A stretch of DNA of 64,000 nucleotides from the NCBI GenBank assembly GCA_028281765.1, contig JANQJF010000111.1, positions 62,001 to 126,000 of the forward strand, given 5' to 3'. The notes under the pieces are model-generated. The model made no database searches. It was not told where the DNA came from and saw nothing but the letters and a program-made list of their open reading frames with translations. Positions 8,080 through 17,225 of this stretch are shown in pieces; position 1 is the stretch's first letter; the number at the start of each line of letters is the position of its first letter. The stretch comes from Planctomycetota bacterium. GTDB taxonomy: Bacteria; Planctomycetota; UBA1135; UBA2386. The position numbers and the translations under genes were made by a program.

Positions 8080-10776
8080 ATGCCACCACCCCGTTGCATC
8101 GCCCTCTGGCTCTCGATGCTCGCGTGGAGTCTGTCCTCATCGGCGTCCGCGCAGACGCCACGGGTCTACCTGGTCGAGCTGACCGACACGGCGTTCCCGC
8201 AACGCGACACGCTCCTGGAGTCGGTGCGCAGCGCGATCCGCAACGGCGTCGGCCAGCAGCTCTACAAGAACACGGTCACGGCACTGCAGACCAAGCACGC
8301 GAACGTGGCCGCGAACGTCATCGGGACGGCCGAGTCGCTCGGCGGACAGGTCGTCCACGAGTTCTGGGCGATCGGCGGCGCCGCGATCTGCATGCTGCCG
8401 AGCGCGGCGACGACGCTGGAGTCCCATCCGGACGTGCACTCGGTCACCGACGACACTCTTCTGTCGGCGAACATCGGCAACCAGACGGGCCTACTGAACC
8501 ATCGCGCCGACCAAGTGCAGATCCTCGGCTACGACGGATCCGGCACGACGCTCGCGCTGATCGACTCCGGCATCGACAACATGTCCCTGCCCGGTCAGCA
8601 ACCGCATCCGGCGTTCCAGGACGCATTCGGAGTGACCCGCGTCGCACGCGCGGTCGGCGTCCACGACGCGAACGACACCGAGGACACCACGGGTCACGGC
8701 ACGGCTGTCGCGGGCATCGCGACCGCGCGCGACTGGAGCGTGCTGCCGACCTCGGACCACGGCTTCGCGCTCGACGCGAAGGTCGCGAGCTACAAGATCA
8801 CGATCGATCCGCAGGACAACTACTGGGCGTCGACCTGGATCGCCGCCTGGCACGAAGTCCTGAAGGACCGCGTCGCGCTCAACATCGCCGCCGCCGTCGC
8901 GAGCTACAGCGGCAATCCGGATCCCACGCACCCCACCCAGCGCATCGTCGACATCGTCGCCTACTTCGGCGACGTTCTCGTCGCGAGCTCTGCAGGGAAC
9001 CTCGGCGGCACGCTCGCCGCTGCAGGCCTCTCGCAGTCGAACGCGAACGGCCTGGCGGTCGGCGCCGTCGAGGTCGATTCGCATCGAGTCTGGAACCAGT
9101 CGTCGGAAGGCCCGCTGCCGGGCGACCCGGAGCGGTTCTGGCCGGACCTCTGTGCCGTGGGCACGTCCGTGTTCGCACCGAAGCCCGACACGCCGGTAGG
9201 CACGACGCTCCCACTCTTCGGCACGAGCTACGCCGCACCCTGCGTCGCCGGGACCGCATTGCTCCTTCGTGGCGCGACCCCGAGCGCCTCGGCGCTCGAC
9301 GCGAAGGCCTGGATCCTGAATTCGGTCGCGGATCTGAAGCCACAGAACCCCCTTGCCGGTCGCTACGACTACGGGCTCGGCATGCTCCGCACCGACCTGG
9401 CGGTCGAGGCGATGAACACCGGTACGACGTTCGGCGGAACGGCACAACCGACTGGCACGGTCACGCCGTTCGCGGTGTCCGTCCGAGCCGGAACCGCGTA
9501 CGCGGCGACGCTCGTGTGGGCCCGCACGAACACGACGAACGCGGACTGGAACGATCTCGACCTGCGCGTCCTCGACCCCAACGGCGTCATCGTCGCGCAG
9601 TCGGCGACACCGCGAAACCTGTACGAGCGCGTGCTGTTCACGCCACAGTCGGATCAGGACTACACGATCGAGGTCGTCGCGACCGACACGAGCGAACCCG
9701 GCGTGGCCTGGTCGATGGTGCTCGCCGAGAACCTCGGCGGCGGACGGGAGCCCGGCGACTTCGTCCTCGGTGACGCCGGATGCGCCGGCACGGGCGTCGA
9801 CGCCTCTGCGGGACTCGTGCTGCCGACGAGCAGCGCGACCGCATTCGAACCCGAGCGCACGTCTCTCCCGTTCGCCGACAGGCCGACCAAGACCCAGCAG
9901 GCCTTCGACGGCGCGTCGATCCCGTTCGGCACCCGCATCGACGCGATCGCGTTCCGCCGCGACGAAGAGCACCCGGGTGCTCCGAGCTACACGATCGACG
10001 TCGAAGTCGTGCTCGGGCACACGTCGACGCAGCCCAACCAGCTCGGTCCGGTCTTCGCGACCAACTTCACCGGCACGCCTCAGGTCGTGCTGCGGGACAC
10101 GTCGCTGTCGATGCCCGCGATCAGCCAGATTCCGGCCGGCCCCGGTCAATTCGACTACGTGCTGCCGTTGACCACACCGTTCATCACGGCGACGAGCCCG
10201 ATGAACCACCTCGTGGTCGAGATCTCGGTGTTCGGGCACTCGCGCGGCAGCCGCTCGTTCGGTCTGTGGTTCGACGCCAAGGCCGACTTCGTGAATCACG
10301 TGCGCGTCGTCGACCAGGTCGACACGCCGCCATTCGGCGGGTCCGGCCAAATCGAGCCGATCGCGCCCGCGATGAGCCTGATCACGTCCACGCCCGGCGC
10401 GATCGCGCCGCGGCTGGACTTCGGCGGCTCGCTGGCGCTCGGCGACACGTTCGACATCACGCTGCGTGACGCGCCGCCGGGCGCGATCTACTTCCTGCTC
10501 TACGGCGTCGATGACGAGAACATCGGTGGACTCGTCCCGCTACCGATCGACCTGGGCCTGATCGGCGCGCCGGGGTGCTTCCTGCGCACGAGCATCGAAG
10601 CCGTCGTCGGCGGGAACGCGAACGCCGCCGGGCAGGCGGTCGAGCAGTTCGTCGTGCCAACGCAGCCGTCGACCACCGGCTTCGAGTTCTTCCATCAGTT
10701 CTTCGTCTCAGATCCGGCCGCGAATCCGCTCGACCTCACGCTGACGAATCTCGGCAGCGGGCGCGTCGGCGGCTGA
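8080..10776 (+). CDS. Secreted subtilisin-like serine protease (S8)
   Basis: An 898-residue protein with a Sec signal peptide ending near SASAQ (residues 21-25). The subtilase domain carries Asp162 in LIDSGID, His206 in TGHGTAVAGIA, the oxyanion Asn307 in SSAGN and nucleophile Ser383 in FGTSYAAPCVAG. A P-domain-like beta sandwich appears to follow (about 440-560, with DLDLRV and EVVATD). After a Cys-containing beta region, the last ~110 residues match the C-terminal region shared by the other secreted proteins here (PPGAIYFLLYG, then GAPGCFL, then FFHQFFVSDP). The start ATG at 8080 has a GAGG ribosome site about 10 bp upstream. It is transcribed divergently from the sigma-kinase unit across 267 bp. 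An exported processing or nutritional protease is inferred. Confidence 0.9.
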   Translation: MPPPRCIALWLSMLAWSLSSSASAQTPRVYLVELTDTAFPQRDTLLESVRSAIRNGVGQQLYKNTVTALQTKHANVAANVIGTAESLGGQVVHEFWAIGGAAICMLPSAATTLESHPDVHSVTDDTLLSANIGNQTGLLNHRADQVQILGYDGSGTTLALIDSGIDNMSLPGQQPHPAFQDAFGVTRVARAVGVHDANDTEDTTGHGTAVAGIATARDWSVLPTSDHGFALDAKVASYKITIDPQDNYWASTWIAAWHEVLKDRVALNIAAAVASYSGNPDPTHPTQRIVDIVAYFGDVLVASSAGNLGGTLAAAGLSQSNANGLAVGAVEVDSHRVWNQSSEGPLPGDPERFWPDLCAVGTSVFAPKPDTPVGTTLPLFGTSYAAPCVAGTALLLRGATPSASALDAKAWILNSVADLKPQNPLAGRYDYGLGMLRTDLAVEAMNTGTTFGGTAQPTGTVTPFAVSVRAGTAYAATLVWARTNTTNADWNDLDLRVLDPNGVIVAQSATPRNLYERVLFTPQSDQDYTIEVVATDTSEPGVAWSMVLAENLGGGREPGDFVLGDAGCAGTGVDASAGLVLPTSSATAFEPERTSLPFADRPTKTQQAFDGASIPFGTRIDAIAFRRDEEHPGAPSYTIDVEVVLGHTSTQPNQLGPVFATNFTGTPQVVLRDTSLSMPAISQIPAGPGQFDYVLPLTTPFITATSPMNHLVVEISVFGHSRGSRSFGLWFDAKADFVNHVRVVDQVDTPPFGGSGQIEPIAPAMSLITSTPGAIAPRLDFGGSLALGDTFDITLRDAPPGAIYFLLYGVDDENIGGLVPLPIDLGLIGAPGCFLRTSIEAVVGGNANAAGQAVEQFVVPTQPSTTGFEFFHQFFVSDPAANPLDLTLTNLGSGRVGG

Positions 10777-10791
10777 CCGACACCGCGCGGG

Positions 10792-11265
10792 TCAGGGCGC
10801 CAGGAACGGCACGGACACGAACACGTCCGGTTGCTCCCAGTCGAGCGGCACGTCGACGATGACAGGCGCGAAGTCCGGCGACCACACTTCGATCGTCACG
10901 ACGGCTTCGTCCGCATCGAGCGCGGGCTCGATCAAAGCACGCTGGTCCGAGTCTTCGATGAAGCCGACGTCGGCATCCGCGATGTCGAACTCGGTCAGCA
11001 GCACGAGCCCATTGGCGTCCGTGTAGATCCAGAGGTCTTGGATCGGTGCATCGCAGATGCAGTCCGACCATTCGTTGTACGAACGCACGACGCGCACGCC
11101 GACGTCCTGCCACACGAACCCGGACTCGGGATCGTAGACCTCGACCTCGATCGACACGGGGCGCGGGGCCGGCGGCTGCTCCTGCACGACGACGGTCGTC
11201 GTCCGACGGCTGCCGCATGCGGTGAGGGTCATCAGAAGGAGAGGAATCAGGAGTCTACGCAACAT
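10792..11265 (-). CDS. Small lipoprotein of unknown function
   Basis: A 157-residue protein with a short basic n-region, a hydrophobic stretch and a lipobox (LTAC, Cys17), so it should be lipid-anchored outside the cytoplasmic membrane. The mature part is acidic and beta-rich and contains a CIC pair around residue 75. The VEVYDPESGF and WIYTDANGLV stretches are faintly like a carboxypeptidase-regulatory fold. No catalytic motif is visible and I do not recognise the family. Its stop codon lies 15 bp from the stop of the convergent protease gene. Confidence 0.65.
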   Translation of the reverse strand: MLRRLLIPLLLMTLTACGSRRTTTVVVQEQPPAPRPVSIEVEVYDPESGFVWQDVGVRVVRSYNEWSDCICDAPIQDLWIYTDANGLVLLTEFDIADADVGFIEDSDQRALIEPALDADEAVVTIEVWSPDFAPVIVDVPLDWEQPDVFVSVPFLAP

Positions 11266-11387
11266 GGTGACCGGCTGAGTTCAACCCGCGTGCCGGCGTT
11301 TCGCGTAAACCCAAATTCCCTTGAGAACGTCAGTTACGGTGTTTCGCCAGCACCGCAAGGTGTCGCCCTGGAGGGACACTTCCCGGC

Positions 11388-12230
11388 TCAGAAGAGGACG
11401 CCGCGCGCGATGTTCCGCAGCTCCGGAAACGCCGCCAGAAGCGGGTCGGGAACGTCGACCTTCGCGCCCGAAAGGTCCGCGCGCAGCTCGAGCGCCAGCT
11501 TCAGCGCCTTGCCGTGGAAGTGGTTGTTCGTGACCACGAGCGTGTCGGCGACCGGCGCGAGCACCCCGATGTGCTCGGCCAGCTCACGACGCTCGCTGCC
11601 GGAATAGGCGTAGTCGTAGACGTCGTCGCGGTCCGCATCCTTGGAGTACCACGCGTCGCGGTTCCGACCGTGGATGCGGAAGTAGGCGAGTGAAGACGGC
11701 CGCACGTCACGCCCGTCGTATCCCGACTCGGTGACCGCGTAGTCTAGGTGCGCGATCTCGAATCCGAGATCCGCGACTCGACGTTGCGCCCCGGGATCGC
11801 GCCACGACCCGTCGCGCACTTCGAGCACGAGCGGCGCGCAGTCTCCGAGTTCCGACGCGATCGAATGCAGGAGTTCGAAAGCCGGCTCGTCCGCTCGAAA
11901 CCGAAAATTGAACTGCGCGAGCACGGCCATCAATCGGTCCGCGTCGCGCAACGGCTCGAGGGAGGCCCGGAATGCATCGATCGTCGCTCGATCGACCACG
12001 CGCTCGTGCGTGATCGATCGCGGCACCTTGGCCGTGAAGCGCGTGCCGAGATCTTGCGTTCGCTCGCACCACCCAGCGACGAGTTCGGCCTCCGGCACGC
12101 GGTAGAAGGTCGTGTTGATCTCGATGAAGTCGACGTAGCGCGCGAGGAAGCGCAGCTCGTCCTTGCAACCGCGAGGATACACGCGCCCTCGCCAGTCGGG
12201 ATACGACCAGCCGGCAATCCCGATCTGCAC
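11388..12230 (-). CDS. DUF72 family protein
   Basis: A 280-residue TIM-barrel-like protein of the DUF72 (YecE-like) family. The N-terminus VQIGIAGWSYPDWRG, the EINTTFYR segment, FTAKVPRSITH and the later YFRIHGRN and VVTNNHFHGKA are typical family landmarks. The molecular role of the family is not established. The start is a GTG at 12230, one base beyond the stop codon of the mgsA-like gene, and it places IGIAGWSYPDW directly at the N-terminus as in relatives. It is the last gene of a tight minus-strand unit with an RNA methyltransferase and a replication-associated ATPase. Confidence 0.85.
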   Translation of the reverse strand: MQIGIAGWSYPDWRGRVYPRGCKDELRFLARYVDFIEINTTFYRVPEAELVAGWCERTQDLGTRFTAKVPRSITHERVVDRATIDAFRASLEPLRDADRLMAVLAQFNFRFRADEPAFELLHSIASELGDCAPLVLEVRDGSWRDPGAQRRVADLGFEIAHLDYAVTESGYDGRDVRPSSLAYFRIHGRNRDAWYSKDADRDDVYDYAYSGSERRELAEHIGVLAPVADTLVVTNNHFHGKALKLALELRADLSGAKVDVPDPLLAAFPELRNIARGVLF

Positions 12231-12231
12231 G

Positions 12232-13542
12232 CTACCGAACGCCACGACGCCGCCCGATCTCCGCGAGACGCTCACGCATCTTGGCTTCGAACCCCCACTC
12301 GCCGGGTCGGTAGAACTCACGACCGACGAGATCGTCGGGGAGGCAATCGAGGTCCGCGACGCCCCCTGGCTCGTCGTGGGCGTAGCGATACCCATCGCCA
12401 TGGCCGAGCTCCTTGCTGAGCTTGGTCGGCGCGTTGCGCAAGCGCGTCGGCACGCCGTGCTGCTTACCCTCGCGCACTTCGCGGGCCGCCTCACCGATCG
12501 CGCTCGCGACCGCATTGCTCTTGGGTGCACCCGCCAGATAGATGACGGCCTGCGTCAACGGCAGTCGCCCCTCGGGCAGACCGAGGTTCTGGAACGCGAC
12601 GAGCGCGCTCGTCGCGATCTGCAGCGCCATCGGATCCGCCAGACCGATGTCTTCGGCCGCCATCGCGACCATCCGCCGAGCAGCCTGCATCGGGTCGGCG
12701 CCCGCTTCGAGGATGCGCGCGAGCCAGTAGACCGAAGCCTGCACGTCGGAGTTGCGCAGGCTCTTGTGCAACGCGCTGAGCAGATCGAAGTGATGATCCC
12801 CCGACTTGTCGTGCGCGAGCGTCCGCGACTGCACGCCTTCTTCGACCGCGTCCAACGTGATCGTCGCGCCGTCATCGACGGTCGTGGCGACCGCCTCGAG
12901 CACCGTCAGTGCGCGCCGGCCATCACCGGCGGCGAACGCGACGAGTGCGTCACGAGCGCCCGGACCGAACGAGAGCGCGCGCTCGCCGAGCCCACGCTCA
13001 GGATCGTTCAGCGCACGATCACACAGCGCCGCGATCGCCTCGTCATCGAGCGGCTGCAGCTGCACGACGCGGCATCGCGACAAGAGCGCGCCGATCACCG
13101 AGAACGACGGATTCTCCGTCGTGGCACCGACCAACACGATGTTGCCGGATTCGACGTGCGGCAGGAACGCATCCTGCTGCGCCTTGTTGAACCGATGGAT
13201 CTCGTCGACGAACACGAGCGTCGTCTGGCGATCGACACGGCGGGCGTGCTCGGCACGTTCGACGGCGGCACGCACGTCCTTCACGCCGGAGAGCACCGCC
13301 GAGAAGGGCTCGAACAACGAGCCCGAGCTATCCGCGATCAGGCGCGCGAGCGTCGTCTTGCCGACACCGGGTGGCCCCCACAGGATCAGCGAGCCGGCGG
13401 TGCCCGCTTCGATCGCGCTGCGCAGCGCGCGGTCCGATCCGACGAGTTCATCCTGACCGAGCAGCTCGTCGAGCGTGCGCGGGCGCATGCGCTCGGCGAG
13501 CGGTCGTGGCGGTTCCGGCGTCTGCGCATCGAACAGACTCAT
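12232..13542 (-). CDS. rarA: Replication-associated recombination ATPase RarA/MgsA
   Basis: A 436-residue AAA+ ATPase related to clamp loaders. Motifs are Walker A GPPGVGKTTLARL, Walker B LVFVDEIHRFNK, sensor 1 GATTENPSF and the N-terminal LAERMRPRTLDELLGQ that defines the RarA/WRNIP1 group. The C-terminal half has the tetramerisation features SALHKSLRNSDVQASVYWL and LPEGRLPLTQAVIYLA. The family acts at stalled replication forks together with SSB. The start ATG at 13542 overlaps the methyltransferase stop codon by four bases (ATGA). Length is normal for the family. Confidence 0.93.
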   Translation of the reverse strand: MSLFDAQTPEPPRPLAERMRPRTLDELLGQDELVGSDRALRSAIEAGTAGSLILWGPPGVGKTTLARLIADSSGSLFEPFSAVLSGVKDVRAAVERAEHARRVDRQTTLVFVDEIHRFNKAQQDAFLPHVESGNIVLVGATTENPSFSVIGALLSRCRVVQLQPLDDEAIAALCDRALNDPERGLGERALSFGPGARDALVAFAAGDGRRALTVLEAVATTVDDGATITLDAVEEGVQSRTLAHDKSGDHHFDLLSALHKSLRNSDVQASVYWLARILEAGADPMQAARRMVAMAAEDIGLADPMALQIATSALVAFQNLGLPEGRLPLTQAVIYLAGAPKSNAVASAIGEAAREVREGKQHGVPTRLRNAPTKLSKELGHGDGYRYAHDEPGGVADLDCLPDDLVGREFYRPGEWGFEAKMRERLAEIGRRRGVR

Positions 13543-14351
13543 CGCGATCCGCCGCGACGCTGTCGGCCGGCTTCGAACAGCAGCACGCCGGCCGCAACCG
13601 CGACGTTCAACGACTCGACCGCGTCCGCGATCGGAATGCGAACGCGCGCGGTCGCCGCATCGCGCAGTTCCGCCGGCAGACCCGCGCCTTCGGCACCGAG
13701 GACGACGGCAGTCGGCGCCGTCCAATCGTGGTCGGTGTAGTCGAGCTCGGCCGCACCTTCTGCGACGACGAGCTGCATGCCGTGCGACGCCGTGAACTCG
13801 ACGAGTTCGTCGGCGGAGACTCCGCGCGTGGTCGGCAAGCGGAGCACGCTGCCCGACGAGCCACGCACCGCCTTGTCGCGGAACGGATCCGCGCTGCCTT
13901 TCAGCACGACCATCCCGCTCGCACCCGCGGCCTCGGCGGTGCGCGCGATCGCGCCCAAGTTGCCGGGATCGCGCACTCCCGCCGCGACCGCGAGCAGAGG
14001 CACTACCTCCTCCGACAAGAGCGAATCGAGCGTGTAGCTCGGTCGATCGACGATCGCGATCACGCCCTGGGGCGTCTCGAGCGACGACATGCGCTCGAGC
14101 ACGCGGTCCGCGCATTCGACGAACTCTTCGGCCAGCGTGGCGAGCCGGCTCTTCAGGTCGTGGGAGCTCTTGGCGCCGAGCAGCCGTGGCGACACGGCCG
14201 CCGCCCGGATCGGGATGTCGGCCCGAACCACGTCCCATACGAGCCGGAACCCGTCGACGACGACCTCGCTGTCGATCTCGCCTCGTGCGGCGTCGCGAAA
14301 GCGTTTGACGACCGGATTCTTGGTCGAGGTGATTTCCTGCCGAACAGCCAT
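13539..14351 (-). CDS. SpoU/TrmH-family RNA 2'-O-methyltransferase
   Basis: A 270-residue SPOUT methyltransferase. An N-terminal substrate-binding part begins ITSTKNPVVKRFRDA. The catalytic SpoU domain carries motif 1 (RDPGNLGAIARTAEAAG), motif 2 (VVLGAEGAGL) and motif 3 (IPI then ESLNVAVAAGVLLFEA), which form the trefoil knot that binds S-adenosylmethionine. Its target is probably rRNA, as for RlmB-like proteins, but tRNA cannot be excluded. It is the first gene of the unit with rarA and the DUF72 gene. The next gene upstream, on the plus strand, diverges across 53 bp. Confidence 0.88.
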   Translation of the reverse strand: MAVRQEITSTKNPVVKRFRDAARGEIDSEVVVDGFRLVWDVVRADIPIRAAAVSPRLLGAKSSHDLKSRLATLAEEFVECADRVLERMSSLETPQGVIAIVDRPSYTLDSLLSEEVVPLLAVAAGVRDPGNLGAIARTAEAAGASGMVVLKGSADPFRDKAVRGSSGSVLRLPTTRGVSADELVEFTASHGMQLVVAEGAAELDYTDHDWTAPTAVVLGAEGAGLPAELRDAATARVRIPIADAVESLNVAVAAGVLLFEAGRQRRGGSR

Positions 14352-14404
14352 GTCGGATCGAGAATAATCCCCGAGGGGCTTCGAACCGAGGCCCCGGAGC
14401 TGCC

Positions 14405-15301
14405 GTGTCGACCCAAGTTTCCTTCCTGTTCCTGGCTGCGCTCGTCGCGCTCACCTTCGCCGTGGTCTGGGCGGTCCGCCAAGGATCCCCCCGGGTCGAC
14501 GGCCGCGGCAGCATCCTGGGGTCGCTGGGGCTGATCTTCTCCAAGCCGGCGTTCCTGGTGCCGGCAACCATGACGGCGACGATCGTCGGAATCATCGTCG
14601 CCGCCACCTACATCGCTGGTGACAACTTCTGGCTGCGGACCGACGACGGCCCGACTATGGCGACGCTGCTGGGAATCAGCGTCGTGATCTCCGCAGGCAT
14701 CGCCGGCCTGATCGGCCTGCTCGAGGCCCACCAAGCCGGCAAGCAGCCCGACTCCAACGCGTTTCTGTGGGGCATCGGCGATCACTTCTTCACGATCTTC
14801 CTCGCCAAGGTTCTGCTGGCTGGCTGGTTCGCGCAGTTCCGCTTCCATCCACCGATGCACTGGCGGCCAGAGGCGATGATCATCATGGTCCCCGCGATCA
14901 TGCTCGCCCCGGTGATCGGCACCGCGACTCGATATCCGCGACGCCCCTTCCAAGCGATCCTCGCGAGCGCGACGACCGCGATCGCGCACCCGATCGCGAC
15001 GCTGCGCGTGTTCGCCGCGCACGCGCTGCTGCTCGTCGCTGCGGTCGAGATCTTCGACTCGACCCACGCCGCGTATCACATGTGGAGCAACGATCAGGCC
15101 TACTGGCTGGCGATCGTTCACGGCTCACACCTGAGCTTCAATCTGTTCCCGTTCCTCGCGGCCGCTGCCACGCCCGAGACGCTGCTGATCTCGGTGCCGC
15201 TGATTCTGCTCTCGACGGTGTGCCTGACGGGCTATTGGACGATCGCGAACGGAACGACCAGGCGCGAACCGGCCGTCGAGACGATTACGGAAGCCGCGTA
15301 G
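14405..15301 (+). CDS. Polytopic membrane protein of unknown function
   Basis: A 298-residue protein with about seven hydrophobic segments (residues near 5-23, 50-70, 85-107, 120-138, 155-175, 200-220 and 255-278). Polar points that might matter include GDHFFTIFLAK and HWRPEA. No transporter or enzyme signature was recognised. The start is a GTG at 14405, which places the first membrane helix at the N-terminus. The gene ends 3 bp before the stop codon of gluQ on the other strand. Confidence 0.65.
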   Translation: MSTQVSFLFLAALVALTFAVVWAVRQGSPRVDGRGSILGSLGLIFSKPAFLVPATMTATIVGIIVAATYIAGDNFWLRTDDGPTMATLLGISVVISAGIAGLIGLLEAHQAGKQPDSNAFLWGIGDHFFTIFLAKVLLAGWFAQFRFHPPMHWRPEAMIIMVPAIMLAPVIGTATRYPRRPFQAILASATTAIAHPIATLRVFAAHALLLVAAVEIFDSTHAAYHMWSNDQAYWLAIVHGSHLSFNLFPFLAAAATPETLLISVPLILLSTVCLTGYWTIANGTTRREPAVETITEAA

Positions 15302-15304
15302 CGC

Positions 15305-16240
15305 TTACGCGCCGAACGGTTCCGTCACGACCACCGCGTCGCGGGGCACCACGCCGAGATCGAAGCCGTCGACCAACTCCTCCGCGCGGCACGCCGCACC
15401 GGCATCGACGAGGCCGGAGCATTCCGCGAGGAATCCGACGACTCGTTCCGGCGGGATCCCGCTCTCGCGGAAGTAGCGTAGCGACGTATCCCCGTGCCGC
15501 TTCGCGAGTCGCTTGCCATCCGCGCCAACTAGCAATGGCACGTGCGTGAACGACGGCGGCTCGAGATCGAGCGCCGCGTAGAGCAGCAGCTGCCGCGGAG
15601 TCGACGCGAGTAGGTCGTCGCCGCGAAAGACCTCGGTCACGCCGGTCGCCGCGTCGTCGACGACCACGGCGCACTGGTAGGCCGCACCGCCATCCCGCTT
15701 CTGGATCACGAAGTCTCCACCGATCCGCCCGAGCTCCGACCCTCGATACCCGTCTTCGAACGCCACGGCTTCGACGTCGACGCGGAACCGAACCGCCGCA
15801 GCCTTGCCCGACTCGGCTTCGGCCGTCGCCACGTCGGCCCACCTGCCGCGGCAGGTGCCGGGATACGGCGTCGCGTCCTGCCACGACTCGTGCGGCGCGG
15901 AAGCCGCTTCTTCGACCTCCTTGCGGGAGCACACGCACGGGTAGGCGACACCCTGCGCGACCAGCGCGTCGACGGCGTCTCGGTAGCGATCCGTGCGCTC
16001 GGACTGCCGCACGACCTCACCATCCCAGTCGAGACCCAGCCAGCGCAGATCCTCGAGCGCAGCGGCTTCTGCACCGGCTCGCACACGCGGCCCATCGATG
16101 TCTTCGACGCGGAGGAGTAGAGTTCCACCCCGCGCGCGGACCGACAACCAGTTCAACAGGAACGTGCGCGCGTTGCCGAGGTGCAAGACACCCGTCGGAC
16201 TCGGCGCCAATCTGCTGATGACCGAACTAGCTGAAGACAC
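15305..16240 (-). CDS. gluQ: Glutamyl-Q tRNA(Asp) synthetase
   Basis: A 311-residue class I synthetase fragment related to the GluRS catalytic domain but lacking the anticodon-binding part. It has APSPTGVLHLGNART (HIGH-type motif), the zinc-type cluster CVCSRKEV with a following YPGTC, and the KMSKS-like KRLAKRH. These features fit GluQ, which attaches glutamate to queuosine in tRNA(Asp). A GTG at 16240 is taken as the start, giving VSSASSVISRLAPSPTG as in relatives that keep a residue pair before the motif. A TTG at 16210 is the alternative. With the GTG, the first 23 bp overlap the divergent rsgA gene. Confidence 0.88.
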   Translation of the reverse strand: MSSASSVISRLAPSPTGVLHLGNARTFLLNWLSVRARGGTLLLRVEDIDGPRVRAGAEAAALEDLRWLGLDWDGEVVRQSERTDRYRDAVDALVAQGVAYPCVCSRKEVEEAASAPHESWQDATPYPGTCRGRWADVATAEAESGKAAAVRFRVDVEAVAFEDGYRGSELGRIGGDFVIQKRDGGAAYQCAVVVDDAATGVTEVFRGDDLLASTPRQLLLYAALDLEPPSFTHVPLLVGADGKRLAKRHGDTSLRYFRESGIPPERVVGFLAECSGLVDAGAACRAEELVDGFDLGVVPRDAVVVTEPFGA

Positions 16241-17156
16241 CGGAATAGTCTTACGCGTCGACGCGAAGATCTGCCACGTCGGCATCGGCGACGAGGAGAT
16301 CCAGGTGCCGCTCGCGGGCAAGCTGTTCGAGAATCGTGGACGCGAGAAACGACCCGTCGCGGTCGGAGATCGCGTGCGCCTGTCGCGTTCGGGCGACGGC
16401 GACTACGGCGCGATCGACGAAGTGCTACCGCGCACGAGCAAGCTCGCCCGCCGCGGTGCCGGCGAAGACGCGCGCGAACAAGTCATCGCTGCGAACGTGT
16501 CCTTGGTCCTCGTCGTCGCCGCGGTGCGCGAGCCCGAGTTCCAGCCGTCGCTCGTCGACGGAGTCTTGGCGGCGGCCGAACGGCAAGAGCTTCCTGCGGC
16601 GATCGCGCTGACGAAAGTCGACCGCGACCGCAAGGGGATCGCCCAACGCTGGACCGACCTCTACCGCAGGCTCGGCTACGAGGTGTTTCCGACGAGCGTG
16701 ACACCCGGCCACGAAACGACGGAGTCGCTCGCCGCACTCGAGCGCACGATCCACGCCAACGTGACCGTGCTGACCGGACTGTCCGGCGTCGGCAAGTCCT
16801 CGCTGCTGAACACGATCATCCCAGGACTCGACCTCCGCGTCGGCTCGCTCGGCCGCGTGCGGCAGGGCAAGCACACGACGACGCACACGCGCCTCATCCC
16901 GCTACCCGGCGGCGGCCACGTGCTCGATACGCCGGGCATCCGCACGTTCACGCTGTTCGCCACGGACCCGACGGAGCTGACGTTCTACTTCCGCGAGCTG
17001 AAGGAGCTGCGCGACCGGTGCGCGTTCCGCAACTGCACGCATTTGGATGAGCCGGATTGCGGCGTGGTGGCGGCGGTGGAGGCGGGAGAGGTGGCGCCGA
17101 GTCGGTGGGCGTCGTATCGGCAGCTGTATCTCGGGCTGGCGAAGTCGGGGGATTGA
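16218..17156 (+). CDS. rsgA: Ribosome small-subunit-dependent GTPase A
   Basis: A 312-residue circularly permuted GTPase for late 30S subunit assembly. Domain order is an OB-fold (residues ~10-75), then G4 (ALTKVDRD), G1 Walker A (GLSGVGKSSLLN) and G3 (DTPGIRTF), then a C-terminal zinc finger CAFRNCTHLDEPDC. The length is usual. The ATG at 16218 lies within the 5' end of the opposing gluQ gene. A GC-rich inverted repeat follows between this gene and the convergent membrane protein gene. Confidence 0.93.
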   Translation: MTELAEDTGIVLRVDAKICHVGIGDEEIQVPLAGKLFENRGREKRPVAVGDRVRLSRSGDGDYGAIDEVLPRTSKLARRGAGEDAREQVIAANVSLVLVVAAVREPEFQPSLVDGVLAAAERQELPAAIALTKVDRDRKGIAQRWTDLYRRLGYEVFPTSVTPGHETTESLAALERTIHANVTVLTGLSGVGKSSLLNTIIPGLDLRVGSLGRVRQGKHTTTHTRLIPLPGGGHVLDTPGIRTFTLFATDPTELTFYFRELKELRDRCAFRNCTHLDEPDCGVVAAVEAGEVAPSRWASYRQLYLGLAKSGD

Positions 17157-17210
17157 GGGGCGGGGGCGACGGACGCGGGCCAGGCCGGGCACGGGCCAGG
17201 AGCCTTAAGA

Positions 17211-17225
17211 CGGGGGCCGCCCCCG
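17211..17225. terminator. GC hairpin between convergent genes
   Basis: CGGGGGC, one unpaired base, then GCCCCCG: a perfect 7-bp inverted repeat (in practice a smaller stem with a 3-base loop). It lies between the ends of rsgA and the minus-strand gene at 17226 and could stop transcription from both sides. There is no T tract, so intrinsic termination is unproven. Confidence 0.3.
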
